Assembly: GCA_903863885.1 (NCBI GenBank)
Contig: CAIPEB010000399.1
Span: forward strand, 1 to 41,308
Origin: an uncultured Planctomycetaceae bacterium
GTDB lineage: Bacteria; Planctomycetota; Planctomycetia; Pirellulales; Pirellulaceae
DNA: 41,308 nt
Direction: 5' to 3'
The position numbers and the translations under genes were made by a program. How positions within the stretch are numbered: position 1 is the first letter of the stretch; every line of letters begins with the position of its first letter. The notes beneath the pieces were generated by a model that did no database searches, had not been told where the DNA came from, and worked only from the letters and a program-made list of their open reading frames with translations. Below are positions 24,448 through 31,953 of this stretch, piece after piece.

Positions 24448-25358
24448 GCGCATCCTCAGTGACGGTGCAACGCGATCGAGCGGGATGGGGCGGCCGCGTT
24501 GCGGACTATGTCGAGCTGAGCAAGCCGCGCATCCTGACGCTCGTGCTGATCTCGGTCAGCGTCTCGTACTGGATGGCGACCTGGGGCAACCCGGATATGC
24601 GGATTCTGGCGGGCGTGCTTGCGGGCACGCTGATGGTGGCGGCCAGCGCCAGTGCGATGAACCAACTGATGGAGTGGCGTCGCGACGCAGTCATGCAGCG
24701 TACGGCGAATCGGCCGTTGCCCGCGTCCCGACTGAGGAAGAGGGAGGCCTGGATCTTCGCGGCCCTCACGCTGATCGCGGGCGCCTCGGCGATTTATTTC
24801 ACGGCAGGGCTGGGCTCGCTGGCCTGGGCATGTCTCACGTGGCTGCTGTACGTGCTGGTTTATACACCAAGCAAAATACGCACTCCGTGGAACACGCTGG
24901 TCGGGGCCGTGCCGGGCGCGATGCCGGTGCTTATCGGGTGGGCCGCCAGCGGCGCATCGTACGATGTCCGCGTGATCGGCCTGTATGCGATCCTGTTTCT
25001 CTGGCAGTTCCCGCATTTCATGGCGATCGCGTGGATGTACCGGCACCAGTACGATCGGGCGGGCATGCGGATGTTGTCCGTGGTGGACCCGACCGGACGC
25101 CGGGTCGGTTTTCACGCGATGCTGGCCGCCGCGCTGCTGGTTCCTGTGAGCCTGCTTCCCGCGTTGGCGATGTCTCCAATCAGCGGCGGGATTTATGCGG
25201 CCATTGCTCTGACGATGAGTCTGGGGCAACTTGCATTCGCCGCGGCGTTTCGCTCGCGGCTCACCGACCGTGCGGCGCGTCTTCTGTTGCGGTGCACGCT
25301 GCTCTATCTTCCCTTGCTGCTCGTCCTGATGGTTGTGTTTCCGTGGACGACGCCGTGA
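24444..25358 (+). CDS. ctaB: Haem O synthase (protohaem IX farnesyltransferase)
   Basis: UbiA-family membrane prenyltransferase that adds a farnesyl group to protohaem to make haem O, the substrate of CtaA. The 304-residue protein has the two Asp-rich regions of the family. The first is NQLMEWRRDAVMQRTANRPLP, cited here as N-x3-x-D-x2-M-x-RTxxRPLP. The second is around VYTPSKIRTPWNTLVGAVPGAMP and WQFPHFMAIAWMYRHQY. About nine hydrophobic helices are predicted by eye. ATG 24444 overlaps the ctaA stop (ATGA); a longer upstream frame is only read-through. No oxidase subunit genes (ctaC, D, E) or assembly factors follow within the window. Confidence 0.95.
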   Translation: MSASSVTVQRDRAGWGGRVADYVELSKPRILTLVLISVSVSYWMATWGNPDMRILAGVLAGTLMVAASASAMNQLMEWRRDAVMQRTANRPLPASRLRKREAWIFAALTLIAGASAIYFTAGLGSLAWACLTWLLYVLVYTPSKIRTPWNTLVGAVPGAMPVLIGWAASGASYDVRVIGLYAILFLWQFPHFMAIAWMYRHQYDRAGMRMLSVVDPTGRRVGFHAMLAAALLVPVSLLPALAMSPISGGIYAAIALTMSLGQLAFAAAFRSRLTDRAARLLLRCTLLYLPLLLVLMVVFPWTTP

Positions 25359-25478
25359 TTCGGACAAAGTAGACTGGAAGCTGGCGGGCCGTTGCGGAAT
25401 CGCCTTCGATGTTGCCCCGGCGGGAGGATTGCGTCTGGGCGGGAGGCGGTTGCCCGGCGAGAGGAAGAAGGGAAGGGC

Positions 25479-27914
25479 GTGTTCTTCAGTGTTCCGGTCC
25501 GAATCTGGTTGGAACGAGCCTGCGGCTCCGTGCGCGCGGTCCCGCGGGTCCTCGTTGGCCTGTGGGTCCTGATCGGTTTCGGAGTCGGCGCATCGATACG
25601 CGTTTCGGCGGAAGAGTCCGTCGTGATGCGGGTCTCGGTCGCGGAGATCGACAATTCGGCGCGGGCCCACTTGGAACGCGCGGATGCGTTTCTCGCAAAC
25701 GGCCAGCGTGCCGAGGCCGTTGATACGGTGCGGCGCGTCATGGACGCCGGCCCCGATTCGCTGGTTGCCCCGGCTGCGGAAGGGCCCGATTCGCGGCTCG
25801 GTTTCACGCGTTACCTGACCGTGCGGCGATACTGCCAGCAATGGCTCGCGAGGCTGTACGAAGCCGCTCCGGATGCGCTGGCGGACTATCGTTCGCAGGT
25901 GGACGCGATGGCTGAGCAATGGTTGCGTCAGGCCGAAGCGGATCGTGACGAACGCGGGTTGCAGCGGGTTGTGGATGAGTTTTTTGTCAGTTCGTCCGGC
26001 GACCAGTCGATACTGCGGCTGGGCAGTATTGCGCTGGAACGAGGCTGGCCGCGGCGTGCCCGCGAGTGCTGGGAGCAGATCAACCCGCTGCTCCGATTCT
26101 CTCCGGACGAGGATGCGGCGCTCTCGAGGTTTGAAGGAGATTCGCTCTGGTGGCTTTTTCGCGAAGTCGATCTCGGGGCGAACTGGGGACGGCTGGAGCC
26201 CTTGCTTGGCTCATCCGGTTCGCGAGCGTCTGGTGCGGCCTATCCGGATTCTCAGATTTCCCTGCCCGAGCTTCGTGCCCGGTTAGCGGTTGTGTCGATT
26301 CTCGAAGGCGATGCTGCGCGTGCCCGCTGGGAGATCGATCTGCTCAAGAGGCTGCATTCTTCCGCGACGGGCACGATTGCCGGCAAATCGGGACGGTATG
26401 TCGACCTGCTCGAGGCGATGCTCCGCGATGTGCGTCCGTCGGCGACGTCGTGCGGCGATGCCGAGTGGAAGACATTTGCCGGGACGCCATCCCGCAACGG
26501 GATCGCACGCCGGCCTGTGGATCCGGCAGGACATCCGCTGTGGCAGGTCGAGTTGCCGCGGTGGGCGGCTCCGCGCGATCCGGATGCTGACGACGAACCT
26601 CGAGTGGGCGAGTCCGGCGATGGACTGCTCGGTTATTTCCCGGTGGTGCAGGGAGCGATGGTGGCCATTCCAACCGGAATCTCGCCCGAGGATCTCGAGA
26701 TCTTGGATCTGCACACCGGCCGCGCGCTGGTTCCCCGCGGTATCGACACGGACGTGCTCGGGCCGGTGAAGGCCTCTTTGAAGAAAGCCGTCGGAGTCAC
26801 GCGTTTCACGGCAACGATCGATGGAAACCGCATCTATGCTCGGGTCGGTTCTCCGATCACCGGTTCCAAGGCGGCCGACATGGTGAGAGCCGAAACGCGA
26901 GGAAAACTCGTAGCGCTCGATCTTGCGGCCGAGCGGCGTCTGGCGGCGGAAATCCGGCTGGACGGTCCCGAATGGAACGGTGCCTGGGCGTTTGAGGGGA
27001 GTCCGCTGGTGGAGGGCGACCGGGTGTTCGTGGCGCTGCGGCGTCGCGATGCGTTGCGGGCCGAGTGCCACGTGGCGTGTTTCGATGCGCGGCGCGGCCG
27101 CCTCGTCTGGCGGCGTTTCGTCTGCGCGGCGGAAACACTCACCGAATTGAGGCCGCACGAGATTACGCACGCGCTGCTGAGTCTCGACCAGGGGACGGTC
27201 TTCTGCAATTCGAACCTGGGCGCGGTCGCCGCGCTGCGCGCGAACTCGGGCGAGATTCAGTGGCTTACGACCTATCCGCGCCGCGCGATCAGCGATGACA
27301 GTCCTCGCTGGACAGGCTGCCTTGTGCCGCGGGATTTGAACCCGTGCGTTGTCTATCGGGATTTCGTGTTCGCGGCGCCCTCCGACTCGGATGCGTTGTT
27401 CGCGCTGGATGCGATCAGCGGGCGGGTATTGTGGCAGACGCAGCCCGAGCAGGCGAGCGACGTCGTCCATCTGCTCGGCGTCGGCCAGGGCCGGTTGCTG
27501 GCCAGCGGTGATTGCTTGTACTGGCTGGATATTTACACTGGCAGGACGGCGGGCCAGTTTCCGCGTTCCGCGATCGGGGCTCCGGGGCGTGCCCGGCCGA
27601 ACCCGAGGGGCTGGGGACGCGGCACGCTGGCGGGCGATTATGTTTACTGGCCGACCCGCGATTCGATTTTTGTCCTGGAGCAGCGCACCGAGCCGACGCC
27701 GTTCGGCTGGGAAACCACGCTGGTGCGCGAGATTCCGCTGGGCCCGCGCGGCGCGACGGGCGGCAATCTCGTCATCGTCGACGGGATGCTGTTGATTGCC
27801 GCCGCGGACCGGCTCTACGCATTCAATGAAACAGGAAGGCTCGAACATGCTGGAGGAGAACGACGTACAGGCCGTTCAGAAACTCAGCCAAGCCTGTCAG
27901 CAGATAACCGCTGA
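25479..27914 (+). CDS. Secreted PQQ-propeller-like protein with helical N-terminal domain
   Basis: An 811-residue protein. It begins with a probable signal peptide (basic start, then RVLVGLWVLIGFGVGASI, cleavage near VSAEES). Residues about 50-340 are helical and TPR-like (HLERADAFLANGQRAEAVDTV). From DAEWKTFAGTPSRNG onward it has PQQ-like beta-propeller repeats, recognisable as GKLVALDLA, GRLVWRRF, SGEIQWLT and ISGRVLWQT followed by WLDIYTGR. No haem motif or obvious dehydrogenase residues are seen, so a structural or binding role is more likely than catalysis. The start is uncertain: GTG 25479 follows a purine-rich GAAGGGAAGGGC leader. The 3' end overlaps the MoxR gene by 68 bases in another frame, so it is probably co-translated with that operon. 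Confidence 0.78.
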   Translation: MFFSVPVRIWLERACGSVRAVPRVLVGLWVLIGFGVGASIRVSAEESVVMRVSVAEIDNSARAHLERADAFLANGQRAEAVDTVRRVMDAGPDSLVAPAAEGPDSRLGFTRYLTVRRYCQQWLARLYEAAPDALADYRSQVDAMAEQWLRQAEADRDERGLQRVVDEFFVSSSGDQSILRLGSIALERGWPRRARECWEQINPLLRFSPDEDAALSRFEGDSLWWLFREVDLGANWGRLEPLLGSSGSRASGAAYPDSQISLPELRARLAVVSILEGDAARARWEIDLLKRLHSSATGTIAGKSGRYVDLLEAMLRDVRPSATSCGDAEWKTFAGTPSRNGIARRPVDPAGHPLWQVELPRWAAPRDPDADDEPRVGESGDGLLGYFPVVQGAMVAIPTGISPEDLEILDLHTGRALVPRGIDTDVLGPVKASLKKAVGVTRFTATIDGNRIYARVGSPITGSKAADMVRAETRGKLVALDLAAERRLAAEIRLDGPEWNGAWAFEGSPLVEGDRVFVALRRRDALRAECHVACFDARRGRLVWRRFVCAAETLTELRPHEITHALLSLDQGTVFCNSNLGAVAALRANSGEIQWLTTYPRRAISDDSPRWTGCLVPRDLNPCVVYRDFVFAAPSDSDALFALDAISGRVLWQTQPEQASDVVHLLGVGQGRLLASGDCLYWLDIYTGRTAGQFPRSAIGAPGRARPNPRGWGRGTLAGDYVYWPTRDSIFVLEQRTEPTPFGWETTLVREIPLGPRGATGGNLVIVDGMLLIAAADRLYAFNETGRLEHAGGERRTGRSETQPSLSADNR

Positions 27915-28902
27915 GCTGAGCAAAGTGATCGTGGGCCAGCAGCAGGTTATCGAAGAACTGCTGGTTGCGCTCCTGGCGCGGGGCCATTGTCTGCTGGTGG
28001 GCGTCCCCGGCCTGGCCAAGACGCTCATGATCCGATCGCTGGCCGATGCGCTGTCGCTGAGATTCAACCGCATTCAATTCACGCCCGACCTGATGCCGTC
28101 GGACATCACGGGAACGGACGTGATTCAGGAAGATCGCTCGACTGGCTATCGTGAATTCCGGTTCATGCCCGGGCCCGTATTCGCCAACGTGATTCTCGCG
28201 GACGAGATCAATCGCACTCCGCCCAAGACGCAGGCCGCGCTGCTCGAGGCCATGCAGGAACATCAGGTGACGGTCGGCGGCAAGCGGCACCTGCTGCAGG
28301 AGCCCTTTTTCGTGCTCGCCACGCAGAACCCGATCGAACACGAGGGAACCTATCCGCTCCCCGAAGCCCAGCTCGACCGCTTCATGTTCAACGTGCTGGT
28401 GAACTACCCGAGCGAGGACGAGGAACTGGAGATCGTGCGCCGCACAACGGCCGAGCAGCAGGCCACCGTGTCGACGACGCTGGGAGCGGACGAGATTCTC
28501 GATTTGACGCGGATTGTCCGCCGGATTCCGATTGCCGACCACACCGCGCGGTACGCCTTGCGGCTGGCCCGAATGACTCGTGCGAACCAGCCCGATGCGC
28601 CCGAGTTCGTGCGGGATTACGTCATGTGGGGAGCCGGGCCGCGCGCCAGCCAATACATGGTGCTCGGCGCGAAAGCCCGCGCGGTGCTGCGAGGCCGCAA
28701 TTACGCCAGCCTCGAAGATATTCGCGCCGTCGCTCCTCCTGTGCTGCGCCATCGCATCAAGACCAACTTCAATGCCGACGCGGAGGGCATTTCGCCGGAC
28801 GAGATCGTGCGGCGACTGCTGGAGTCCATCCCGGAAGACAACGATCGCCAGGACAGCCGTGGAAAACTACCGTCAGTATTTCGATCCGCGGACGCTGGCT
28901 AA
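27847..28902 (+). CDS. MoxR-family AAA+ ATPase
   Basis: A cytoplasmic chaperone-like AAA+ ATPase. MoxR proteins typically act with DUF58/vWA proteins to assemble or activate protein complexes, often with metal cofactors. The 351-residue protein has Walker A GVPGLAKT (residues 52-59), Walker B VILADEIN (Asp119, Glu120), the MoxR insert RTPPKTQAALLEAMQEHQVT, sensor 1 ATQNPIEHEGTY and PEAQLDRFMFNV. The C-terminal lid ends in HRIKTNFNADAEGISPDEIV. ATG 27847 has AGGAAGG seven bases upstream; an ATG at 27826 is also in frame. The start lies inside the end of the propeller gene, and the stop lies inside the following DUF58 gene (44-base overlap). Confidence 0.95.
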   Translation: MLEENDVQAVQKLSQACQQITAELSKVIVGQQQVIEELLVALLARGHCLLVGVPGLAKTLMIRSLADALSLRFNRIQFTPDLMPSDITGTDVIQEDRSTGYREFRFMPGPVFANVILADEINRTPPKTQAALLEAMQEHQVTVGGKRHLLQEPFFVLATQNPIEHEGTYPLPEAQLDRFMFNVLVNYPSEDEELEIVRRTTAEQQATVSTTLGADEILDLTRIVRRIPIADHTARYALRLARMTRANQPDAPEFVRDYVMWGAGPRASQYMVLGAKARAVLRGRNYASLEDIRAVAPPVLRHRIKTNFNADAEGISPDEIVRRLLESIPEDNDRQDSRGKLPSVFRSADAG

Positions 28903-29761
28903 GCTCCGCAGCCTGCAGCTGCGAGCCCAACGCATCGTGGAAGGTTTCGTCGCCGGACTGCATCGCAGCCCGTACCGGGGATTCTCCGTCGAATTCGCGG
29001 AGCATCGCGAGTATGTTCCCGGCGACGACCTGCGCTACCTCGACTGGAAAGTCTTCGGCCGCACCGACAAGTTCTACCTGAAGCAGTACGAGGACGAAAC
29101 GAACCTGATCGCCTACGTCGTGCTCGACATCAGCGAGAGCATGCTCTATCGCGGGCCGGAATCCGCCCTGTCCAAGCTCGAATACGCCCAGTGTCTGGCC
29201 GCCGCCCTGGCGTGGCTGGTGCTGCAGCAGCAGGACGCGGTCGGCCTCGTGACGTTCGACGATCGCGTGCGGGCCAACGTCACGCCGAGCAGCAGCGCTT
29301 CGTGTCTCCGCCGGGTCGTCGAAGTCATGGACGGAGTCGATGCTACCGCGAAAACTGCGACCGGTCCGATCTTCCACGAACTGGCCGAGCAGTGGCGCAA
29401 ACGCGGCGTCGTGATCGTCCTCAGCGACCTGTTCGACGACCCTGCCTCGCTGATGGCCGGATTGAAGCACTTCCGCCATCGGCAGCACGATGTCATCGTA
29501 TTGCAGGTGCTCGATCCGGCAGAACTCGAGTTTCCCTTCACACAGCCGACGCTGTTTCGCGGGCTGGAACAGTCCCCGGATCTCGTGGTGGATCCGCAAT
29601 CCCTGCGGCGGGCTTATCTGCAGGAAATCGGTTCATTTCTGCAGTCGGTGCAGCGAGGCTGCCGCGAACGTGAAATGGACTATTGCCTCGTCCGCACCGA
29701 CGAGCCGATCGACGTGTCGCTGTCCACCTTCCTGGCCCGACGCATGGCACGCGTGAAATGA
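28859..29761 (+). CDS. DUF58 domain protein with MIDAS motif
   Basis: A cytoplasmic vWA-like protein of the MoxR partner family, 300 residues. The DUF58 signature VPGDDLRYLDWKVFGRTDKF is followed by KQYEDETNL and the metal-ion-dependent adhesion site DISES (residues 90-94), then LVTFDDRV and VIVLSDLFDD. The hydrophobic helices found at the N-terminus of some DUF58 proteins are absent, so this is a soluble form. The GTG start at 28859 has AGGA nearby and gives a natural N-terminus (VENYRQYFDPRTLAKL); upstream frame sequence is antisense-like read-through of the MoxR gene. The stop overlaps the next start (ATGA). Confidence 0.92.
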   Translation: MENYRQYFDPRTLAKLRSLQLRAQRIVEGFVAGLHRSPYRGFSVEFAEHREYVPGDDLRYLDWKVFGRTDKFYLKQYEDETNLIAYVVLDISESMLYRGPESALSKLEYAQCLAAALAWLVLQQQDAVGLVTFDDRVRANVTPSSSASCLRRVVEVMDGVDATAKTATGPIFHELAEQWRKRGVVIVLSDLFDDPASLMAGLKHFRHRQHDVIVLQVLDPAELEFPFTQPTLFRGLEQSPDLVVDPQSLRRAYLQEIGSFLQSVQRGCREREMDYCLVRTDEPIDVSLSTFLARRMARVK

Positions 29762-31953
29762 CCGTTTCGCTGTTGCCCATGTCGCCGCTGCTCGGATTCT
29801 GGACTCTGGCCAGCGGATGGATGCTGTTGTGGGGACTGGCCGGCGCCCTGCCGCTGCTCATCCACCTGCTGAGCCGCCGGACTCGCAGCGCGACGAACTG
29901 GGCGGCGATGGAATTCCTGTACGCCGCGGTGCGCAAGAATGCGCGGCGGTTGCGGCTCGAACAGTGGTTGCTGCTCGCGGTGCGCACGCTGGCGGTGCTG
30001 CTGATCGCACTGGCGTGGGCCGACCCGTCCACGTCGTGGCTGCCGTCGCGGCTGCCGGTGGCGCGGACGGCCGGCCAGACTCATACGCTGATTGTGCTTG
30101 ACGGATCGTATTCGATGCTGGCGACGTCGGGCCGGCAGCGCCGCTGGGATCGCGCCCAGCAACTGGCCCGGCAACTCGTGGCCCGCGGCGTTCCCGGCGA
30201 CGGGTTCTCCGTGCTGCTGATGGCCAATCCGCCCCGGGCCGTCGTGGCCGACGTGGCTTTCGATCGGACGGATGTGCAGCAGGAGATCAGCAACCTCGCA
30301 CCGACGCAGGGGGGCGCGACCCTGGTCGCAACGCTGTCGGAGGCCGAACGGATCGTGCGCGAAGTGTCGATCCGCAACCCGCGACTCGAGCATCATCGAG
30401 TCTGCTTCTTCACGGATCTGGGGCGAAATACCTGGCAGGAGGCACTTTCGCCGGAGTGCCGCCGCCGGACTCGCGAACTGGCAAGCCGGGCCTCGCTCGT
30501 TCTGATCAACGTGGCCGATCAGGACCTCGCAAACGTTGCGGTCGCGAATCTGGGAAGCGGCGGTGACGGAGGCGTCGTCGGGGATCGCGTCTCGTTCGAA
30601 GTCGTGCTGGAAAGCGCCGGCCCGAATCCCGCGGGTGCCATGCGGGTCGAATTGCTGGTGGACGATAATCGCGTCGCGGAACGCAGCGTGAATCTCGTCG
30701 CCGACGGGCGAACCGCCGTGACTTTCTCGCACGTCTGGGAATCCGCGGGGGAGCATGTCGTCACTGCGCGCGTCGGTTCCGATGCGCTGGAACTGGACAA
30801 CACCCGATTCCTCAGTGCGCCGGTCCGGGCCGCCTGGCACGTCTTGTGCGTCGAAGGCGAGCAAGACGCGGCCAAGTACCTCGCTTTGGCTCTCGCGCCG
30901 GAGACCGATGGCCGCGGCCGGATTCGAGTTGAACGGGCGGCGGAGAGTTCACTGGTCGAACGCAAACTCTCCGACTTTGATTGCGTATGGCTGTGCAACG
31001 TCGGGCGATTCGGCCGAGAGGAAACGAACCTCCTTTACCGGTATGTTGCCGGCGGCGGTGCACTGGTCATCGCGCCGGGCGACCAGACTCAGCCTGACAA
31101 CTACAACCGGGAACTCGGAGGCGAAGCATCGGGCAAACGACTGCTGCCGGCACGGCTCGAGTCGATTTCGGGAAATCGTCCGTATCGCTTCGATCCGGGG
31201 GAGTACACGCACCCGATTCTCGATCCGTTCCGAGGGCATGAGCGGTCGGGCCTGTTGACCGCGCCGACCTGGAGGTTTTTCCAGCTGAAGCCTTACAACT
31301 CATCAGCCAGGGTCGCTCTGCGATTTCAGGGTGAATCGCCCGCGATCATCGAAGAGTCCATTGGTCGCGGAGTGTGTGTCCTGTTGGCCACGTCGGTATC
31401 GCTCAGTTCCAGCGATCCGGCGACCCAGCCGCCGACCCTTTGGACCGCGCTTCCGTCGTGGCCCAGTTTTCCGCCGCTGGTCCACTCGATCACGCAATTT
31501 GCCGCGGGAGGCCGTCAGCAGAGCCGCAACTTGACGGTCGGCCAGTCGATCGTCATGAACGAGTTGCCGGATGTGCCGCTCGACTTCGTGACGGTTTCCG
31601 CACCTGACGAGCCTGCGGCTCGGACTCCCGTGCGGACCGAGGGAACCGATCGGACATGCGTCTTCTCCGACACGGAAAGAACGGGGATCTACCGGGCGCA
31701 ATTCGGCGACGACTCGGGCTCGACGCAGCTGTTTGCCGTGAACCTGGACACGGCGGAAAGCGATCTATCGCGGTTTGACCCGGAGCGGCTTCCCTCGCAA
31801 TGGCGTGAAACACCGCCTGAAGAAACCAGCGATCGAAGGAACTCCGCGCCGCGTGATCGCTGGCCGCTGTTCCGGCTCCTGCTGGCGGGTGTGCTTGCCC
31901 TGCTGCTCTCGGAGACCGTTCTGGCCTGGAAACTGGGAGGGTCTCCGGGATGA
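29758..31953 (+). CDS. BatA-like membrane protein with vWA domain
   Basis: A 731-residue membrane protein of the MoxR-associated BatA type. The N-terminus has the BatA signature: a helix (LASGWMLLWGLAGALPLLIHLL) then SRRTRSATNWAAMEFL, followed by a second helix (LLLAVRTLAVLLIALAWA). A vWA domain follows with MIDAS DGSYS (residues 115-119), extending to about 300. Then comes a CARDB-like beta domain (about 300-370), a glutamine-amidotransferase-like segment (VLCVEGEQDAAKYLALAL, and the GGGALVIAPGD turn) without a visible catalytic triad, and a final C-terminal helix (LFRLLLAGVLALLLSETVLAW). ATG 29758 overlaps the DUF58 stop by four bases. The stop again overlaps the next gene (ATGA). Confidence 0.88.
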   Translation: MTVSLLPMSPLLGFWTLASGWMLLWGLAGALPLLIHLLSRRTRSATNWAAMEFLYAAVRKNARRLRLEQWLLLAVRTLAVLLIALAWADPSTSWLPSRLPVARTAGQTHTLIVLDGSYSMLATSGRQRRWDRAQQLARQLVARGVPGDGFSVLLMANPPRAVVADVAFDRTDVQQEISNLAPTQGGATLVATLSEAERIVREVSIRNPRLEHHRVCFFTDLGRNTWQEALSPECRRRTRELASRASLVLINVADQDLANVAVANLGSGGDGGVVGDRVSFEVVLESAGPNPAGAMRVELLVDDNRVAERSVNLVADGRTAVTFSHVWESAGEHVVTARVGSDALELDNTRFLSAPVRAAWHVLCVEGEQDAAKYLALALAPETDGRGRIRVERAAESSLVERKLSDFDCVWLCNVGRFGREETNLLYRYVAGGGALVIAPGDQTQPDNYNRELGGEASGKRLLPARLESISGNRPYRFDPGEYTHPILDPFRGHERSGLLTAPTWRFFQLKPYNSSARVALRFQGESPAIIEESIGRGVCVLLATSVSLSSSDPATQPPTLWTALPSWPSFPPLVHSITQFAAGGRQQSRNLTVGQSIVMNELPDVPLDFVTVSAPDEPAARTPVRTEGTDRTCVFSDTERTGIYRAQFGDDSGSTQLFAVNLDTAESDLSRFDPERLPSQWRETPPEETSDRRNSAPRDRWPLFRLLLAGVLALLLSETVLAWKLGGSPG

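Noticed and set aside
26283-27848. 521-codon minus-strand frame across the PQQ-propeller gene
   Set aside because: Long only because of high GC codon bias. The plus-strand protein has clear propeller motifs and operon context.
25479-27914. PQQ-dependent dehydrogenase assignment
   Set aside because: Propeller repeats are present, but no catalytic residues, haem site or tryptophan-docking pattern of quinoprotein dehydrogenases is evident.
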